64,000 nt of DNA from Actinomyces sp. oral taxon 414 (GCF_001278845.1 NZ_CP012590.1:2294001-2358000), one strand, 5' to 3'. Positions 34,804-44,288 are shown, counted from the first letter of the stretch. Numbers and translations are program-made. Notes: generated from the letters alone by a model not told the origin.

Positions 34804-36171
34804 ATGCCTACCAACACCCCCACGGGAGCGGTCCACGAGGTCGGCGTCGACGAGATCTTCTTCTCGACCACGGACGCCAAGGGCGTCATCGAGCGGTCGA
34901 ACGATGTCTTCGTGCGCCTGTCCCGATCCGAGCGCGAGCAGTTGATCGAGGTGCCGCACAACCTCGTCCGGCACCCCGAGATGCCCGACGGCGCCTTCCA
35001 CGCCATGTGGGCGACGCTTCAAAAAGGTCAGCCCTTCGCCGCCTACATGCGCAACCTCGCCGCCAACGGCTCCGAGTACGACGTCTTCACCACCGTCACG
35101 CCCCTGCGCTCGGGCGGCTACCTCTCCGTGCGCACCCGGCCGGTGTGCGAGGAGCTGTTCTCCAAGGCCTACGAGATCTACGACGACGCCCGCGCCACGG
35201 AGGACCAGGCGAAGGCCGACGGCGCCGACCGCCGTCAGGCCGCCGAGCAGGGCGCCGCCCGGATCCTCGACCTGCTGGACAAGGCGGGGCTGCCCGACTA
35301 CGAGGCCTTCCAGAACACGGTGCTGCCGGCGGAGGTGGCCGGACGGGAGGAGCTGAGCGCGGGGCTGCCCGCGCGGCCCGACGCCGACGGGCCGATGGCC
35401 CAGATGCTGCGGGCCGTCACCGCCTTCAGCGCCGGGCTGGACGAGTGGATGACGCAGCTCGACGAGCTGGCCCGCCTGGGCGTTCAACTCCGCCAGGCCG
35501 GCGAGCGCCTGTCCCAGGCGGTCGACTCCCCCGCCCTGACGGCGCAGACCGTCTCCGCCCTGGACCAGGACGACCCGCGCGTCGCCCAGCTCTCCCAGCT
35601 GCTCAACCTGTGGCTGGAGATGCAGGGCATTGTGGGCACCCAGGCGACCCGGCTGCACGATGTACTGGCCCAGATGGAGTCCGTCATAGGTCGCACCCGC
35701 TTCAGGATCGCCCTGGCCCGACTCCACGCGACCGCCACCGCGACCTTCATCGTCGAGATCATTGACGGCGCCGCGGACGACGACCTCTCCCAGGGGGCGA
35801 TCACGGACCTGCTCGACGCGCTCGAGGACGGGGTGACGGATCTGGAGGTCCAGGTCCGCGAGCACCAGCGGCTCACCGAGGACACGACGACGGCGATCGC
35901 GCAGGCCCAGCGGATCCTGACGATCCCCCGCCAGCTCCTCATGCTGTGGACCGCCAGCCCGCAGGCCTCGGACCCCGACCTGCCCGAGGCGGCCCAGGAG
36001 CTGTCGCGCACGGCCGAGCACACGGTGTCGACCTCTGGCTCGACGCTGGAGGACCTGGGGCAGCTGGCGGCGCGCTGCCGGGAGCTCGACGTCGACGAGC
36101 CGACCCGTGAGCTGCGCGAGCATCTGACGGTCCTGCGCGAGGCCCTGCGCTCGACCGCGTCCGCCGACTGA
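34804..36171 (+). CDS. PAS-domain sensory protein, Aer-like N terminus
   Basis: A 455-residue soluble protein. Residues about 12-105 form a PAS domain of the Aer type: TDAKGVIERSNDVFVRLS, HNLVRHPEMPDGAFHAMWATLQKG and SEYDVFTTVTPL. The rest is predicted helical and acidic with many Leu/Gln/Glu heptad-like stretches, suggesting a coiled coil. No chemoreceptor signalling tip (EAARAGE-type) and no kinase or cyclase domain is recognised, so the output is unknown. It sits alone between rho and thrB on the opposite strand, an insert in the conserved block. Confidence 0.75.
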   Translation: MPTNTPTGAVHEVGVDEIFFSTTDAKGVIERSNDVFVRLSRSEREQLIEVPHNLVRHPEMPDGAFHAMWATLQKGQPFAAYMRNLAANGSEYDVFTTVTPLRSGGYLSVRTRPVCEELFSKAYEIYDDARATEDQAKADGADRRQAAEQGAARILDLLDKAGLPDYEAFQNTVLPAEVAGREELSAGLPARPDADGPMAQMLRAVTAFSAGLDEWMTQLDELARLGVQLRQAGERLSQAVDSPALTAQTVSALDQDDPRVAQLSQLLNLWLEMQGIVGTQATRLHDVLAQMESVIGRTRFRIALARLHATATATFIVEIIDGAADDDLSQGAITDLLDALEDGVTDLEVQVREHQRLTEDTTTAIAQAQRILTIPRQLLMLWTASPQASDPDLPEAAQELSRTAEHTVSTSGSTLEDLGQLAARCRELDVDEPTRELREHLTVLREALRSTASAD

Positions 36172-36179
36172 CCGCGCCC

Positions 36180-36225
36180 GCCGGCCCCGACCGCTCCGCC
36201 TCTCGCCGAGACGGTCGGAGCCGGC
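36180..36225. terminator. Bidirectional hairpin between the PAS gene and thrB
   Basis: A 14-bp stem with one mismatch joins GCCGGCCCCGACCG (36180-36193) and CGGTCGGAGCCGGC (36212-36225). It lies between two convergent genes and can end both transcripts. Confidence 0.55.
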
Positions 36226-36266
36226 CGGTCCGGCCAGGACCGGTCCCCGGCGAGTCATCCTCAGTG

Positions 36267-36331
36267 CGTTTTCCGCCGGTCTCGCGTGTCGTTTCCGCCG
36301 GTTTCGCGTGTCGTTTCCGCCGGTTTCGGCG
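36267..36331. repeat. Three tandem 22-bp repeats
   Basis: CGTTTCCGCCGGTTTCGCGT-type units occur three times in a row (36267-36289, 36290-36311, 36312-36331). They sit just beyond the thrB stop. Confidence 0.7.
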
Positions 36332-36345
36332 AAGGGGGCGGGCGG

Positions 36346-37254
36346 TCAGTCGATCGGCAGCAGGCGCGCGCCCTCGAGGTCGATGCCGGGGCTGAGCACC
36401 GTCCAGTCGTGGCGCTCCAGGGCCAGGCGCATCTGCGGCGCCATGTCCGCCAGGACCAGGACCGTCGGGCCCGCCCCGGAGATGACCGCCGGGTAGCCCT
36501 GGGCGCGCAGGGAGTCCATGACCGCCATGGAGGCCGGTAGCACCCCGCGCCGGTACTCCTGGTGCAGGCGGTCCTCGGTGCCCGCCATGAGCAGGTCCGG
36601 CCTGCCGGCCAGGGCCAGCATGAGCACGGCCGCCCGCGAGGTGTTGAACAGGGCGTCGGCCCTCGGAACCGAGTCGGGCAGGACCTTGCGGGCCTCCTCC
36701 GTGCTCAGGCGCGTCGTCTCCGGCGGCACCAGGAGGCTGACCGGCAGTTCGGCGTCCACCGGCATCGGCGCCATCCGGGGGGCGCCGTCGGCCTGCGTCC
36801 AGGCGACAGTGGCGCCGCCGAACACGGCGGGGGCGACATTGTCCGGGTGCCCCTCGAAGTCGGTGGCCAGGGCGAAGACGAGGTCGTCGTCGAGCGCCTC
36901 GGGATCGGAGATCAGCCCCCGGGCGAGCATGAGCCCGGCGACGACGGCTGAGGCGGAGGACCCCATGCCGCCCCCGTGCGGGATCCGGTTGACGCAGCGC
37001 ATCTGGAAACCGGCCTGCGGGGCACCGACGGCCTCCAGCCCGGTCCGCAGGGCGCGCACGACCAGGTTGTTGTCATCGGTCGGCACCGTCCCGGCCCCCA
37101 CCCCCTCGATCTCGACCCGCGTCGGGCCGGTCACGGGGCGCACCTCGACCTCGTCGTAGTGGCGGAAGGCCATGCCGAAGGAGTCGAAGCCGGGCCCCAT
37201 ATTGGCGGTGGTCGCGGGCACGCGCACCGCGGCGGACTCGTACGTCAGGCGCAT
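36346..37254 (-). CDS. thrB: Homoserine kinase
   Basis: A 302-residue GHMP kinase. VPATTANMGPGFDSFGMAF is the N-terminal signature and PHGGGMGSSASAVVAGL near residue 95 is the ATP-binding GHMP motif. It phosphorylates homoserine in threonine synthesis. It starts three bases after hom on the same strand, so the two form an operon. The threonine synthase gene thrC, which lies between hom and thrB in mycobacteria, is missing here and must lie elsewhere or be absent. Confidence 0.95.
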   Translation of the reverse strand: MRLTYESAAVRVPATTANMGPGFDSFGMAFRHYDEVEVRPVTGPTRVEIEGVGAGTVPTDDNNLVVRALRTGLEAVGAPQAGFQMRCVNRIPHGGGMGSSASAVVAGLMLARGLISDPEALDDDLVFALATDFEGHPDNVAPAVFGGATVAWTQADGAPRMAPMPVDAELPVSLLVPPETTRLSTEEARKVLPDSVPRADALFNTSRAAVLMLALAGRPDLLMAGTEDRLHQEYRRGVLPASMAVMDSLRAQGYPAVISGAGPTVLVLADMAPQMRLALERHDWTVLSPGIDLEGARLLPID

Positions 37255-37257
37255 GCC

Positions 37258-38592
37258 TCACTCGCCCTCCACGCGCCGCACGGAGACCACGCCCAGGACG
37301 CGCTTCTCCCTGCGCAGGGCCTCGACGGCGGCGTCGAGGTGGAAGACGGGGGCCGGGTGGGTGACGATCGTGACGATCGCCTGCTCGACTCCCACGTACT
37401 CGTTCTGGCGCACGGAGTTGATGGACACGTTGTTGACGGCGAAGGCGCCCGCCAGCGCGGCCAGGGAGCCGGGCTTGTCGTCCACGCGCAGCTGGATCTG
37501 GTAGCGGGTGATGGCGGACTCGGGTCCCAGGATCGGCAGGTCGGCGTAGCAGGACTCGCGGGGGGCCCGCCCGCCGTGGACGCGGTGGGCGGCGGCGGCG
37601 ACGACGTCGGACAGGACCGCGGAGGCGGTGGGGGCGCCGCCCGCGCCCTGCCCGTAGAACATGAGGCGGCCGGCGGACTCGGCCTCGACCAGGACGGCGT
37701 TGAAGGCGCCGTGGACGGAGGCGAGCGGGTGGTCGGCGGGGACGAGGGCGGGGTGGACACGCACGGAGATGCCGCGGGCGTGGTCGTCGTCGCGACGCTG
37801 GGCGATGGCCAGGAGCTTGATCTCGCAGCCGGAGGCGTGGGCCTCGCGGATGTCGCGGGCGGTGATGGAGCGGATGCCCTCGACGGTGACGTCGTCGAGG
37901 CCCACGCGGGTGTGGAAGGCGAGGGAGGCGATAATGGCGGCCTTGGCGGCGGCGTCGAGGCCGTCGACGTCGGCCGTGGGGTCGGCCTCGGCGTAGCCGA
38001 GTTCTTGGGCGCAGGCGAGGGCCTCCTCGAAGGACAGGCCCTTGGCGCTCATCTCGTCGAGGATGTAATTGGTGGTGCCGTTGACAATGCCGAGCACGCT
38101 GGTGACCCGGTCCCCGGCCATGGATTCGCGCAGGGCGTAGACCACGGGGATGGCGCCGGCGACGGCGGCCTCGTAGTAGAAGTCGGTGTCGGCGGCCTCG
38201 GCGGCCGCGTAGAGCTCGGGCCCGTGGGCGGCAATGAGGGCCTTGTTGCCGGTGATGACGCTGGCGCCCGCCTTGAAGGCCGCCAGGATGAGGGTGCGGG
38301 CCGGTTCGATGCCGCCGATGAGCTCGATGACCAGGTCGTTGGAGGTGGCCACGGCAATGGCGTCGGTGGTCAGGAGCTCGCGCGGGACGGCCGGGCCGCG
38401 CGGGGCGTCGAGGTCGCGCACCGCAATGCCGGTGATCTCCAGGCGGGCGCCGGAGCGGGCGGCGAACTCGGGGCCCTGCTCGCCCAGGAGCCGGATGACC
38501 TGGGTGCCGACGGTGCCGGCGCCCAGGACGCCGACGCGCAGTACCGGCGCAGCGTCGGGGGGTGCGGGGGCCTGCGGGTGCTGCTCAGTCAC
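37258..38592 (-). CDS. hom: Homoserine dehydrogenase
   Basis: A 444-residue enzyme with an N-terminal NAD(P)-binding motif (VGVLGAGTVGTQVIRLL), the catalytic-domain signature (NGTTNYILDEM, then ADPTADVDGLDAAAKAAI) and a C-terminal ACT domain (DDKPGSLAALAGAFAVNNVSI) that normally gives threonine feedback control. It reduces aspartate semialdehyde to homoserine. I choose GTG 38592 with AAGGTGG seven bases upstream; ATG 38619 and the longer ORF lack a good site. It is co-transcribed with thrB. Confidence 0.95.
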   Translation of the reverse strand: MTEQHPQAPAPPDAAPVLRVGVLGAGTVGTQVIRLLGEQGPEFAARSGARLEITGIAVRDLDAPRGPAVPRELLTTDAIAVATSNDLVIELIGGIEPARTLILAAFKAGASVITGNKALIAAHGPELYAAAEAADTDFYYEAAVAGAIPVVYALRESMAGDRVTSVLGIVNGTTNYILDEMSAKGLSFEEALACAQELGYAEADPTADVDGLDAAAKAAIIASLAFHTRVGLDDVTVEGIRSITARDIREAHASGCEIKLLAIAQRRDDDHARGISVRVHPALVPADHPLASVHGAFNAVLVEAESAGRLMFYGQGAGGAPTASAVLSDVVAAAAHRVHGGRAPRESCYADLPILGPESAITRYQIQLRVDDKPGSLAALAGAFAVNNVSINSVRQNEYVGVEQAIVTIVTHPAPVFHLDAAVEALRREKRVLGVVSVRRVEGE

Positions 38593-38811
38593 GGGGAACC
38601 ACCTTGGAGGATGAGGCATGTCGAGGAACGACGACGTCGGGGCCCAGCATAGGGCCGCGGCGCGCACATTGGTCGGATGTCCCGCCGCATCGCGGCTCTT
38701 CGCGTCGGCGGCGCGGGGCCGCCGGAGTCGGAACCGGGGCTTCGGTCGCCGGGATCGGGCCGGACGGGGGTCTGGCGTTGGGGCCGGTCCGCGGCGCGGA
38801 GATGACGCGAC

Positions 38812-38840
38812 TTGCGCGTAATGAGAACAGATCCTATCTT
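38812..38840 (+). promoter_or_regulatory. Promoter of the ECF transporter operon
   Basis: TTGCGC (38812-38817) and TATCTT (38835-38840) are separated by 17 bases. A GGCGCCCCGGGGGCGCC hairpin follows before the start codon. No TPP riboswitch (THI box) sequence could be found between promoter and start. Confidence 0.45.
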
Positions 38841-38900
38841 GTGCCAGTCTTGCCTAACTCATCGGCGCCCCGGGGGCGCCCGCGACCCTTGGGAGCAGCC

Positions 38901-39644
38901 GTGGATCATTCCGCTAGTCGCACAGTCGAGTCCGAACCGACCGGCTCCGAGCCTGATAGCCGCCCGGCCGGCTCCGAGCCCGCGCCCGCTGACTCCGCGC
39001 CGGCCGAGCCCGAGTCCGAGCCCGGACCGGCCGAGCCCGACGGCCGCCCGGCCTCCGCCGGCCCGGACGAGCCCGTCATCCGCTCCTCGGCCCGCGGGAA
39101 CCTGCGCGACTCCATCCTGGGGACCCGCAACCTCATGACCGTGGCCGCCCTCGGCGTCGTGGGCGCGATCATGATCGTCCCGCTGACCTATCTGTCCCTC
39201 GCCGTGGCGGTCAACCCGCGGGGCATTCTGATCATGTGCGCCCTCATGGGCGCCTGGGTCATCCCCTACCTCCTGCCCGGCGTCATTGTGAACAAGCCCG
39301 GAGTCTTCGTCATCAGCGGGTTCGTCATGGGCGTTATCGCGGCCTTCCTCACCCCGCAGGGCCCCACGGCGATCCTCGGCAGCGTCATCGGCTCCCTGTA
39401 CGTGGGCGCGCCGGTGGCGGCCCTCCTCTACCGGCGCTGGACCTGGTGGGTCTACGCCCTCTCCGGCGTCATCTTCGGCGGGCTCAACGCGGCCGCCTAC
39501 GGCAAGGGGTTCGGCGTGGCCCTGACCGGGGGCCAGGTGACCCTGGGCGTCGTGCTCGCGATCGTGTCCTGCTGGGCGGGCGCGGGGGTCTGCCTGCTGC
39601 TCAAGCGGGCCCTGGCGCGCACCGGCGTGGGCGTCTCCCGGTGA
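38901..39644 (+). CDS. ECF transporter substrate-binding S component (YkoE/MptA-like)
   Basis: A 247-residue membrane protein. A hydrophilic, Pro/Glu-rich N-terminal tail of about 75 residues precedes roughly five or six hydrophobic segments (NLMTVAALGVVGAIMIVPLT to VLAIVSCWAGAGVCLLL). It is followed by a double ATPase and a T component, the complete energy-coupling-factor set seen in YkoEDC-type importers of thiamine precursors. The vitamin cannot be read from the sequence. The GTG start has a GGGAG ribosome-binding site, and the stop overlaps the ATPase GTG in GTGA. Confidence 0.8.
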   Translation: MDHSASRTVESEPTGSEPDSRPAGSEPAPADSAPAEPESEPGPAEPDGRPASAGPDEPVIRSSARGNLRDSILGTRNLMTVAALGVVGAIMIVPLTYLSLAVAVNPRGILIMCALMGAWVIPYLLPGVIVNKPGVFVISGFVMGVIAAFLTPQGPTAILGSVIGSLYVGAPVAALLYRRWTWWVYALSGVIFGGLNAAAYGKGFGVALTGGQVTLGVVLAIVSCWAGAGVCLLLKRALARTGVGVSR

Positions 39645-41536
39645 CGGCGCCGGCACCCGTCGGGAGGGCCCGGGGCGCCGGGGCGGACGCCGTCGGGCCA
39701 CTCGCCCGCCTGGACCGGGTCAGCGTGCGCTACGCCGGCACCGGGACGTGGGTGCCGCAGGGCGTGACGCTCGATCTGCCCGCCGGCACCACGACGCTCC
39801 TGCTGGGCCCTTCGGGCTGCGGCAAGTCCACCGTCACGCTCACCCTCAACGGGCTCGTGCCCCACTCAGTGCCCTCCGACTACCGCGGCAGCGTGCTGGT
39901 GGCCGGTCAGGAGGTGGCCGACGCCGATATCGCCCACCTGGCCGGCACCGTGGCCATGGTCATGCAGGACCCCGACTCCCAGGTGGTCACCACGCGGGTC
40001 CTGGACGAGGTCTGCTACGCCCTGGAGAACCTGCGGGTGCCGGCCGACCGGATCGAGCCGCGGGCCATGAGCGCCCTGGAGGCGGTGGGCATGGGCCGCT
40101 TCGCCCGGGCGAGCCCCTGGGAGCTCAGCGGCGGGCAGCGCCAGCGGGTGGTGCTGGCCGCGGCCCTGGCCGTCGAACCGGCGCTGCTCGTGCTCGACGA
40201 GCCCACCGCCAACCTCGACCCGGCCGGCTCGGCCGACTTCTACGCGCTCCTGCCCGTCCTCAAGGAGCGGGGCACGGCCGTGCTCGTCGTCGAGCACGAT
40301 CTGGACGAGCTCATCGGCGCCATCGACCACGTCATCGCCCTGGACGCCGACGGCGCCACCATCGCCGTCGGGCCCCCGGACGAGGTCTTCGGCGCCCACG
40401 GCCGGGCCCTGGCCGCGGCGGGCATCCGCCTGCCCACGGCCGTGCGCCTGCACCAGCACCTGGCCGCGCGCGGCCTGCTCGAGGGCGCGCCGGGCGAGGA
40501 GGACGATGGCGCGCCGCGCGTCCCGTTGACGCTCGACGACGCCGCCCGCGAACTCGCCGCCTCCCGCCTCGGGGAGCGCTCCGCCGCCCCGCCGGACCAA
40601 GGCGCCGGCGAGTGGCCCGACGGCGGCGGATCCGCGGCGGCGGGGCCGCGTCGCGACGAACCCGGGGCGGCGGGGCCGCGCAACCGCGGGCCCGACGCCG
40701 CGGACTCCCCCGGGGAGGGCGCCCGCGACCGGGGCGCGCAGCCGGTCCTGGTCGTCCGGGGCCTGAGGGTGCCGCGCGGGCGGGGGCGGCGCCGCCACGA
40801 GGTGCTCCACGACGTGTCGCTGACCGTGGAGCGCGGTCGGATCCTCGCCGTCGTCGGCGTCAACGGCTCGGGCAAGTCCACGCTCCTGCGGGCCCTGGCC
40901 GGGCTGGAGCGGTGGACGGCCGGGGAGGTGAGCGTGGCCGGGCGACGGCGCCGACCCGGGCGCACCGGGCGGGCGGTCACGCTCGTCATGCAGAACCCGG
41001 AGCACCAATTCCTCGAGCGCACCGTGCGCGACGAGCTCGCCCACGGCATGCGCCTGGAGGGCGATGACGAGACCGCCGTGGAGCGGGCCGTGACCGGGAT
41101 GCTCACCCGCTTCGACCTGGTCGACCGGGCGGGGGCCAACCCCTTCCTGCTGTCGGGGGGCCAGCAGCGGCGCCTGTCGGTGGCCTCCGTGCTCGGCGAG
41201 CACCGCGAGGCGATCTGCCTGGACGAACCGACCTTCGGCCAGGACCGCCGCAGCGCGGAGGCCCTCATGGCCCGCCTCCACGACGTCGCCGCCGACGGCG
41301 CGGGCCTGGTCATCGCCACCCACGACATGGAGCTGGCCGCCGAGCACGCCGACCGCGTCCTCGTCCTGGCGGCCGGGCGGGTCCTGGCCGAGGGCCCGGC
41401 CCGCGAGGTCCTGGCCGACGCCCCGCTGCTGGAGCGGGCCGGTCTGCGTCCGCCCGCCCTGGTCACACTGACCCGCGCCGCCGCGGCCCTGAGGGCGACG
41501 ATCCCCGCCTGCGCGTCCTGGAAGGAGCTCGTATGA
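39641..41536 (+). CDS. ECF transporter ATPase with two fused ABC domains
   Basis: A 631-residue protein holding two ABC modules. Module 1 (about residues 20-260) has Walker A GPSGCGKST, signature LSGGQRQR and Walker B LLVLDEPTANLD. Module 2 (about 375-610) has Walker A GVNGSGKST, signature LSGGQQRR and Walker B AICLDEPTFGQD. A low-complexity Ala/Gly/Asp linker of about 80 residues joins them. The fusion corresponds to EcfA1-EcfA2 (YkoD type), which powers vitamin uptake. It overlaps both neighbours by four bases, so the three genes are one translationally coupled operon. Confidence 0.9.
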   Translation: MTAPAPVGRARGAGADAVGPLARLDRVSVRYAGTGTWVPQGVTLDLPAGTTTLLLGPSGCGKSTVTLTLNGLVPHSVPSDYRGSVLVAGQEVADADIAHLAGTVAMVMQDPDSQVVTTRVLDEVCYALENLRVPADRIEPRAMSALEAVGMGRFARASPWELSGGQRQRVVLAAALAVEPALLVLDEPTANLDPAGSADFYALLPVLKERGTAVLVVEHDLDELIGAIDHVIALDADGATIAVGPPDEVFGAHGRALAAAGIRLPTAVRLHQHLAARGLLEGAPGEEDDGAPRVPLTLDDAARELAASRLGERSAAPPDQGAGEWPDGGGSAAAGPRRDEPGAAGPRNRGPDAADSPGEGARDRGAQPVLVVRGLRVPRGRGRRRHEVLHDVSLTVERGRILAVVGVNGSGKSTLLRALAGLERWTAGEVSVAGRRRRPGRTGRAVTLVMQNPEHQFLERTVRDELAHGMRLEGDDETAVERAVTGMLTRFDLVDRAGANPFLLSGGQQRRLSVASVLGEHREAICLDEPTFGQDRRSAEALMARLHDVAADGAGLVIATHDMELAAEHADRVLVLAAGRVLAEGPAREVLADAPLLERAGLRPPALVTLTRAAAALRATIPACASWKELV

Positions 41537-42351
41537 GCGATGCACCCGCCGTCCCGCCCGCCGAGGAGCGCGGCTCAGGCCTGGCCGCCCCGCTGGCCCT
41601 CGATCCGCTGTCCCCCTTCGCGGCGATCATGCCGATCGTCGTCGCCATCGCCATTATGACCACCCCGACCCCGGCGCTGTGGGCACTCGGGGCGGCCCTC
41701 GTCCTCCTCGTCCTGGCGGATCTGCGGCGCGGTCCGCTTCTGGCCGCCGCCGTCCTGGCCCTCGCCGTGCTCACCGGCGCGCTCCTGGCCCTGTCCACCC
41801 CCATTGAGCGGGTGGGGGCCTCCCCCGTCGTCGCCGACGTGCTCGGCGCGGACCTCCAGCGCAACCAGGTGCTCGCCGGGGTGCGCCTGGGGGGCAAGCT
41901 CGGGGCGGCCCTGTCCCTGTTCCTGCTCACCGGTCTGCTCGCCGGGCCGCAGGACCTGCTGCGGGCGATGGTGGCCCACCTGCGCGTGCCCTACCGCGTC
42001 GCCTACGCGGGCGTGGCCGCCCTCGGCTTCCGCGAGCGCTTCGCCATCGAGTACCGCGTCATCCAGGAGGCGCACGACCTGCGCGGCACGCGGGCCCCGC
42101 TGCCCCTCCTGCGCCCCCTGGCGCGGCGGTGGACAGCGGTGCCCGCGCTCATGGCCGGGGCGGTGCGCCACGCCGAACGGGTGTCCATGTCGATGGATGC
42201 GCGCGGTTTCGGCGCTTACCGCCACCGGACCGAGCGCTCGACGCCGCGCTGGCGGTGGCGCGACACTCTTCTTGTCCTGGCCTGTTGGGCGCTGGCCGCC
42301 GCCATTGTCGTGCGCTTCGGAGGCGACGGCCTCGTCCTCCACGACGTCTGA
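41533..42351 (+). CDS. ECF transporter T component (EcfT/CbiQ-like)
   Basis: A 272-residue transmembrane coupling protein with about five hydrophobic segments. The coupling-helix motifs appear as SMSMDARGFGAYRHRT near the C terminus (A-R-G form) and VIQEAHDLRGTRA before it. It links the S component to the ATPase. Its ATG overlaps the ATPase stop. A convergent or downstream gene does not follow; the iron-box operon begins 110 bp later. Confidence 0.88.
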   Translation: MSDAPAVPPAEERGSGLAAPLALDPLSPFAAIMPIVVAIAIMTTPTPALWALGAALVLLVLADLRRGPLLAAAVLALAVLTGALLALSTPIERVGASPVVADVLGADLQRNQVLAGVRLGGKLGAALSLFLLTGLLAGPQDLLRAMVAHLRVPYRVAYAGVAALGFRERFAIEYRVIQEAHDLRGTRAPLPLLRPLARRWTAVPALMAGAVRHAERVSMSMDARGFGAYRHRTERSTPRWRWRDTLLVLACWALAAAIVVRFGGDGLVLHDV

Positions 42352-42399
42352 CGCGCTCGCCCGCTCTGACGCGACTATCGCCCGCGGACCGCCCTCCTA

Positions 42400-42418
42400 T
42401 AAGGTGAGCCTCACCTGA
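42400..42418. promoter_or_regulatory. Probable iron box (DtxR/IdeR operator)
   Basis: TAAGGTGAGCCTCACCTGA matches the 19-bp actinobacterial DtxR/IdeR consensus TWAGGTWAGSCTWACCTWA (quoted from memory) at 16 of 19 positions. The inner 15 bases (AGGTGAG-C-CTCACCT) are a perfect dyad. It lies 44 bases before the first of two ABC genes and should confer iron-dependent repression. Confidence 0.75.
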
Positions 42419-42461
42419 CCCTCACGGGCCGGGGTCCCCCGTCCCCCACCGGAAGTCCGCA

Positions 42462-44288
42462 ATGACTGGAGCAGCGATATCGCAAGCATCCGCATCCGGT
42501 GCGCCGACCACGGCCGACGCACCGGGCACGGGCGGCGCGGAGCCGTCCGGCGCGCCAGACCCGATCGGCCTCAAGGGGCTGCTGGCCCCGGTCCTGCCGG
42601 CGATCGGCCTGGCCTTCGCCTGCGGCGCGGTCGGCGCGGCCCTGGGCCTCCTGCCGGCGATCGGCGTGACCGCGCTGGCGCAGCGGGCCCTGGCCGGCAC
42701 GCTCACCGCCGCCGCGGCGTGGGGCTGGGTGGCCACCATCGCCGTCGGCCTCATGGGCGGGCACATGATCTACCTGTGGGGCACCGGCTACGCCCACCGG
42801 GTCGAACTGCGCTTCCGCACGGACCTGCGCCGCCGCATCGCCGTGCAGCTGGCGCGCCTGCCGCTGGGATGGCACACGGAGGAGTCCTCCGGGCGGGTGC
42901 GCTCGACCATCACCGAGGACACCGCCAAGGTCCACACCCTCATCGCGCACTTCGGCTCCGACCTGGGTCTGGCGATCGGGGCGCCCGTGGGCGGCCTGAT
43001 CTACCTGCTGACCCGCTCCTGGCCGTTCGCCCTGGTGCTGCTGGCGTGGCTGGTCGTGACCGTCTCCATCACCGGGGCGCTGTCCGCCCGCACCATGGAG
43101 CAGATGACCGAGGCCTTCACCGAGTCGGAGAAGCAGCTGGCCGGCGCCGCCGTGGAGATGGTGGACGGCATCGCCGCCGTCAAGGCCTTCGGCCTGGGAG
43201 AGCGGCTCTTCGGCCGCTTCTCGACGGCGCTGGAGCGCTACACGCGGACCTCCTACGAGTGGATGCGAGGTCCCGGGCGCCCCATGGCGGTGCTCAGCGC
43301 CCTCATGAGCCCCGCCTTCATGCTCGTGCCCATTATGGCGACCGGCTGGGTCATGGCGGGGCGCGGCATGATCGAGCCCGTCGGGGTGCTGCCCTTCCTG
43401 CTGGTCGGGGTCGGCCTGCCGTCGGGCGTGATGAACCTGGCCTCCCTGAGCAATAACCTCATCGAGGCGCAGGACGCCGCCCGGCGCATCGGGGAGCTGC
43501 TGGCCGAGCCGGTCCTGCCCGAGCCGCCCGTCCCCGTCCCGGTGGGGCGCGACGCCGACGGCGGCGTGGGCGTCGTCTTCGATCACGTCTCCTTCCGCTA
43601 CCGGGCGGGTGATCCGCTCGTCCTCGACGACGTGCACCTGGAACTGCGGCCCGGGACGGTCACCGCCGTCGTCGGCCCCTCGGGCGGCGGCAAGTCCACC
43701 CTCGTGCGCCTGGCCGCCCGCTTCTGGGACGTGGAGTCCGGCGGCGTGCGCCTGGGCGGGACGGACGTGCGCGACGCCTCCAGCCAGGACCTGCTCTCCT
43801 GCACGGCCATCGTCTTGCAGGAGGGCGGGATCCTCGCCGACACCGCCGAGGAGAACATCCGCCTGGCCCGCCCCGGCGCCACCCGCGAGGAGGTGGAGGC
43901 CGCCGCCCGGGCCGCCCGCATCCACGAGCGGATCCTGGCCCTGCCCCGCGGCTACGACACCGTCCTGGGCGCCGCCGGCGCCCGCCTGTCCGGCGGGGAG
44001 CGCCAGCGCATCGCCATCGCCCGCGCCTTCCTCGCCGACGCCCCGGTCCTCCTGCTCGACGAGGCCACCGCCCACGCCGACCCGCACTCCGAGCGCGAGA
44101 TCCAGGAGGCGCTGGCCGCCCTCGCCGCGGACCGCACCGTCCTGGTCATCGCCCACCGCCTGGCCACCGTTGTCGACGCCGATTCCATCGTCGTGCTCGA
44201 CGGCGGGCGCGTCGTCCAGACCGGCACGCACCGCGAGCTGCTCGCCGCCAGCGGGCTGTACCGCACCCTGTGGGAGGCGCAGCAGTGA
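42462..44288 (+). CDS. ABC transporter permease-ATPase fusion, IrtA-like (iron-siderophore type)
   Basis: A 608-residue half transporter. A Ser/Ala/Gly/Pro N-terminal tail of about 35 residues precedes six transmembrane segments and one ABC domain: Walker A GPSGGGKST near residue 408, signature LSGGERQR and Walker B VLLLDEATAH. It pairs with the following gene. The iron box upstream and the paired-half arrangement match the IrtAB/YbtPQ class, exporter-fold proteins that import ferric siderophores. It lacks the siderophore-interaction domain fused to mycobacterial IrtA. A drug-export function is the alternative. Confidence 0.8.
   Translation: MTGAAISQASASGAPTTADAPGTGGAEPSGAPDPIGLKGLLAPVLPAIGLAFACGAVGAALGLLPAIGVTALAQRALAGTLTAAAAWGWVATIAVGLMGGHMIYLWGTGYAHRVELRFRTDLRRRIAVQLARLPLGWHTEESSGRVRSTITEDTAKVHTLIAHFGSDLGLAIGAPVGGLIYLLTRSWPFALVLLAWLVVTVSITGALSARTMEQMTEAFTESEKQLAGAAVEMVDGIAAVKAFGLGERLFGRFSTALERYTRTSYEWMRGPGRPMAVLSALMSPAFMLVPIMATGWVMAGRGMIEPVGVLPFLLVGVGLPSGVMNLASLSNNLIEAQDAARRIGELLAEPVLPEPPVPVPVGRDADGGVGVVFDHVSFRYRAGDPLVLDDVHLELRPGTVTAVVGPSGGGKSTLVRLAARFWDVESGGVRLGGTDVRDASSQDLLSCTAIVLQEGGILADTAEENIRLARPGATREEVEAAARAARIHERILALPRGYDTVLGAAGARLSGGERQRIAIARAFLADAPVLLLDEATAHADPHSEREIQEALAALAADRTVLVIAHRLATVVDADSIVVLDGGRVVQTGTHRELLAASGLYRTLWEAQQ

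Noticed and set aside
38670..38900. TPP riboswitch before the ECF operon
   Set aside because: The conserved CTGAGA and ACCTGATC-type segments could not be found by reading either strand.
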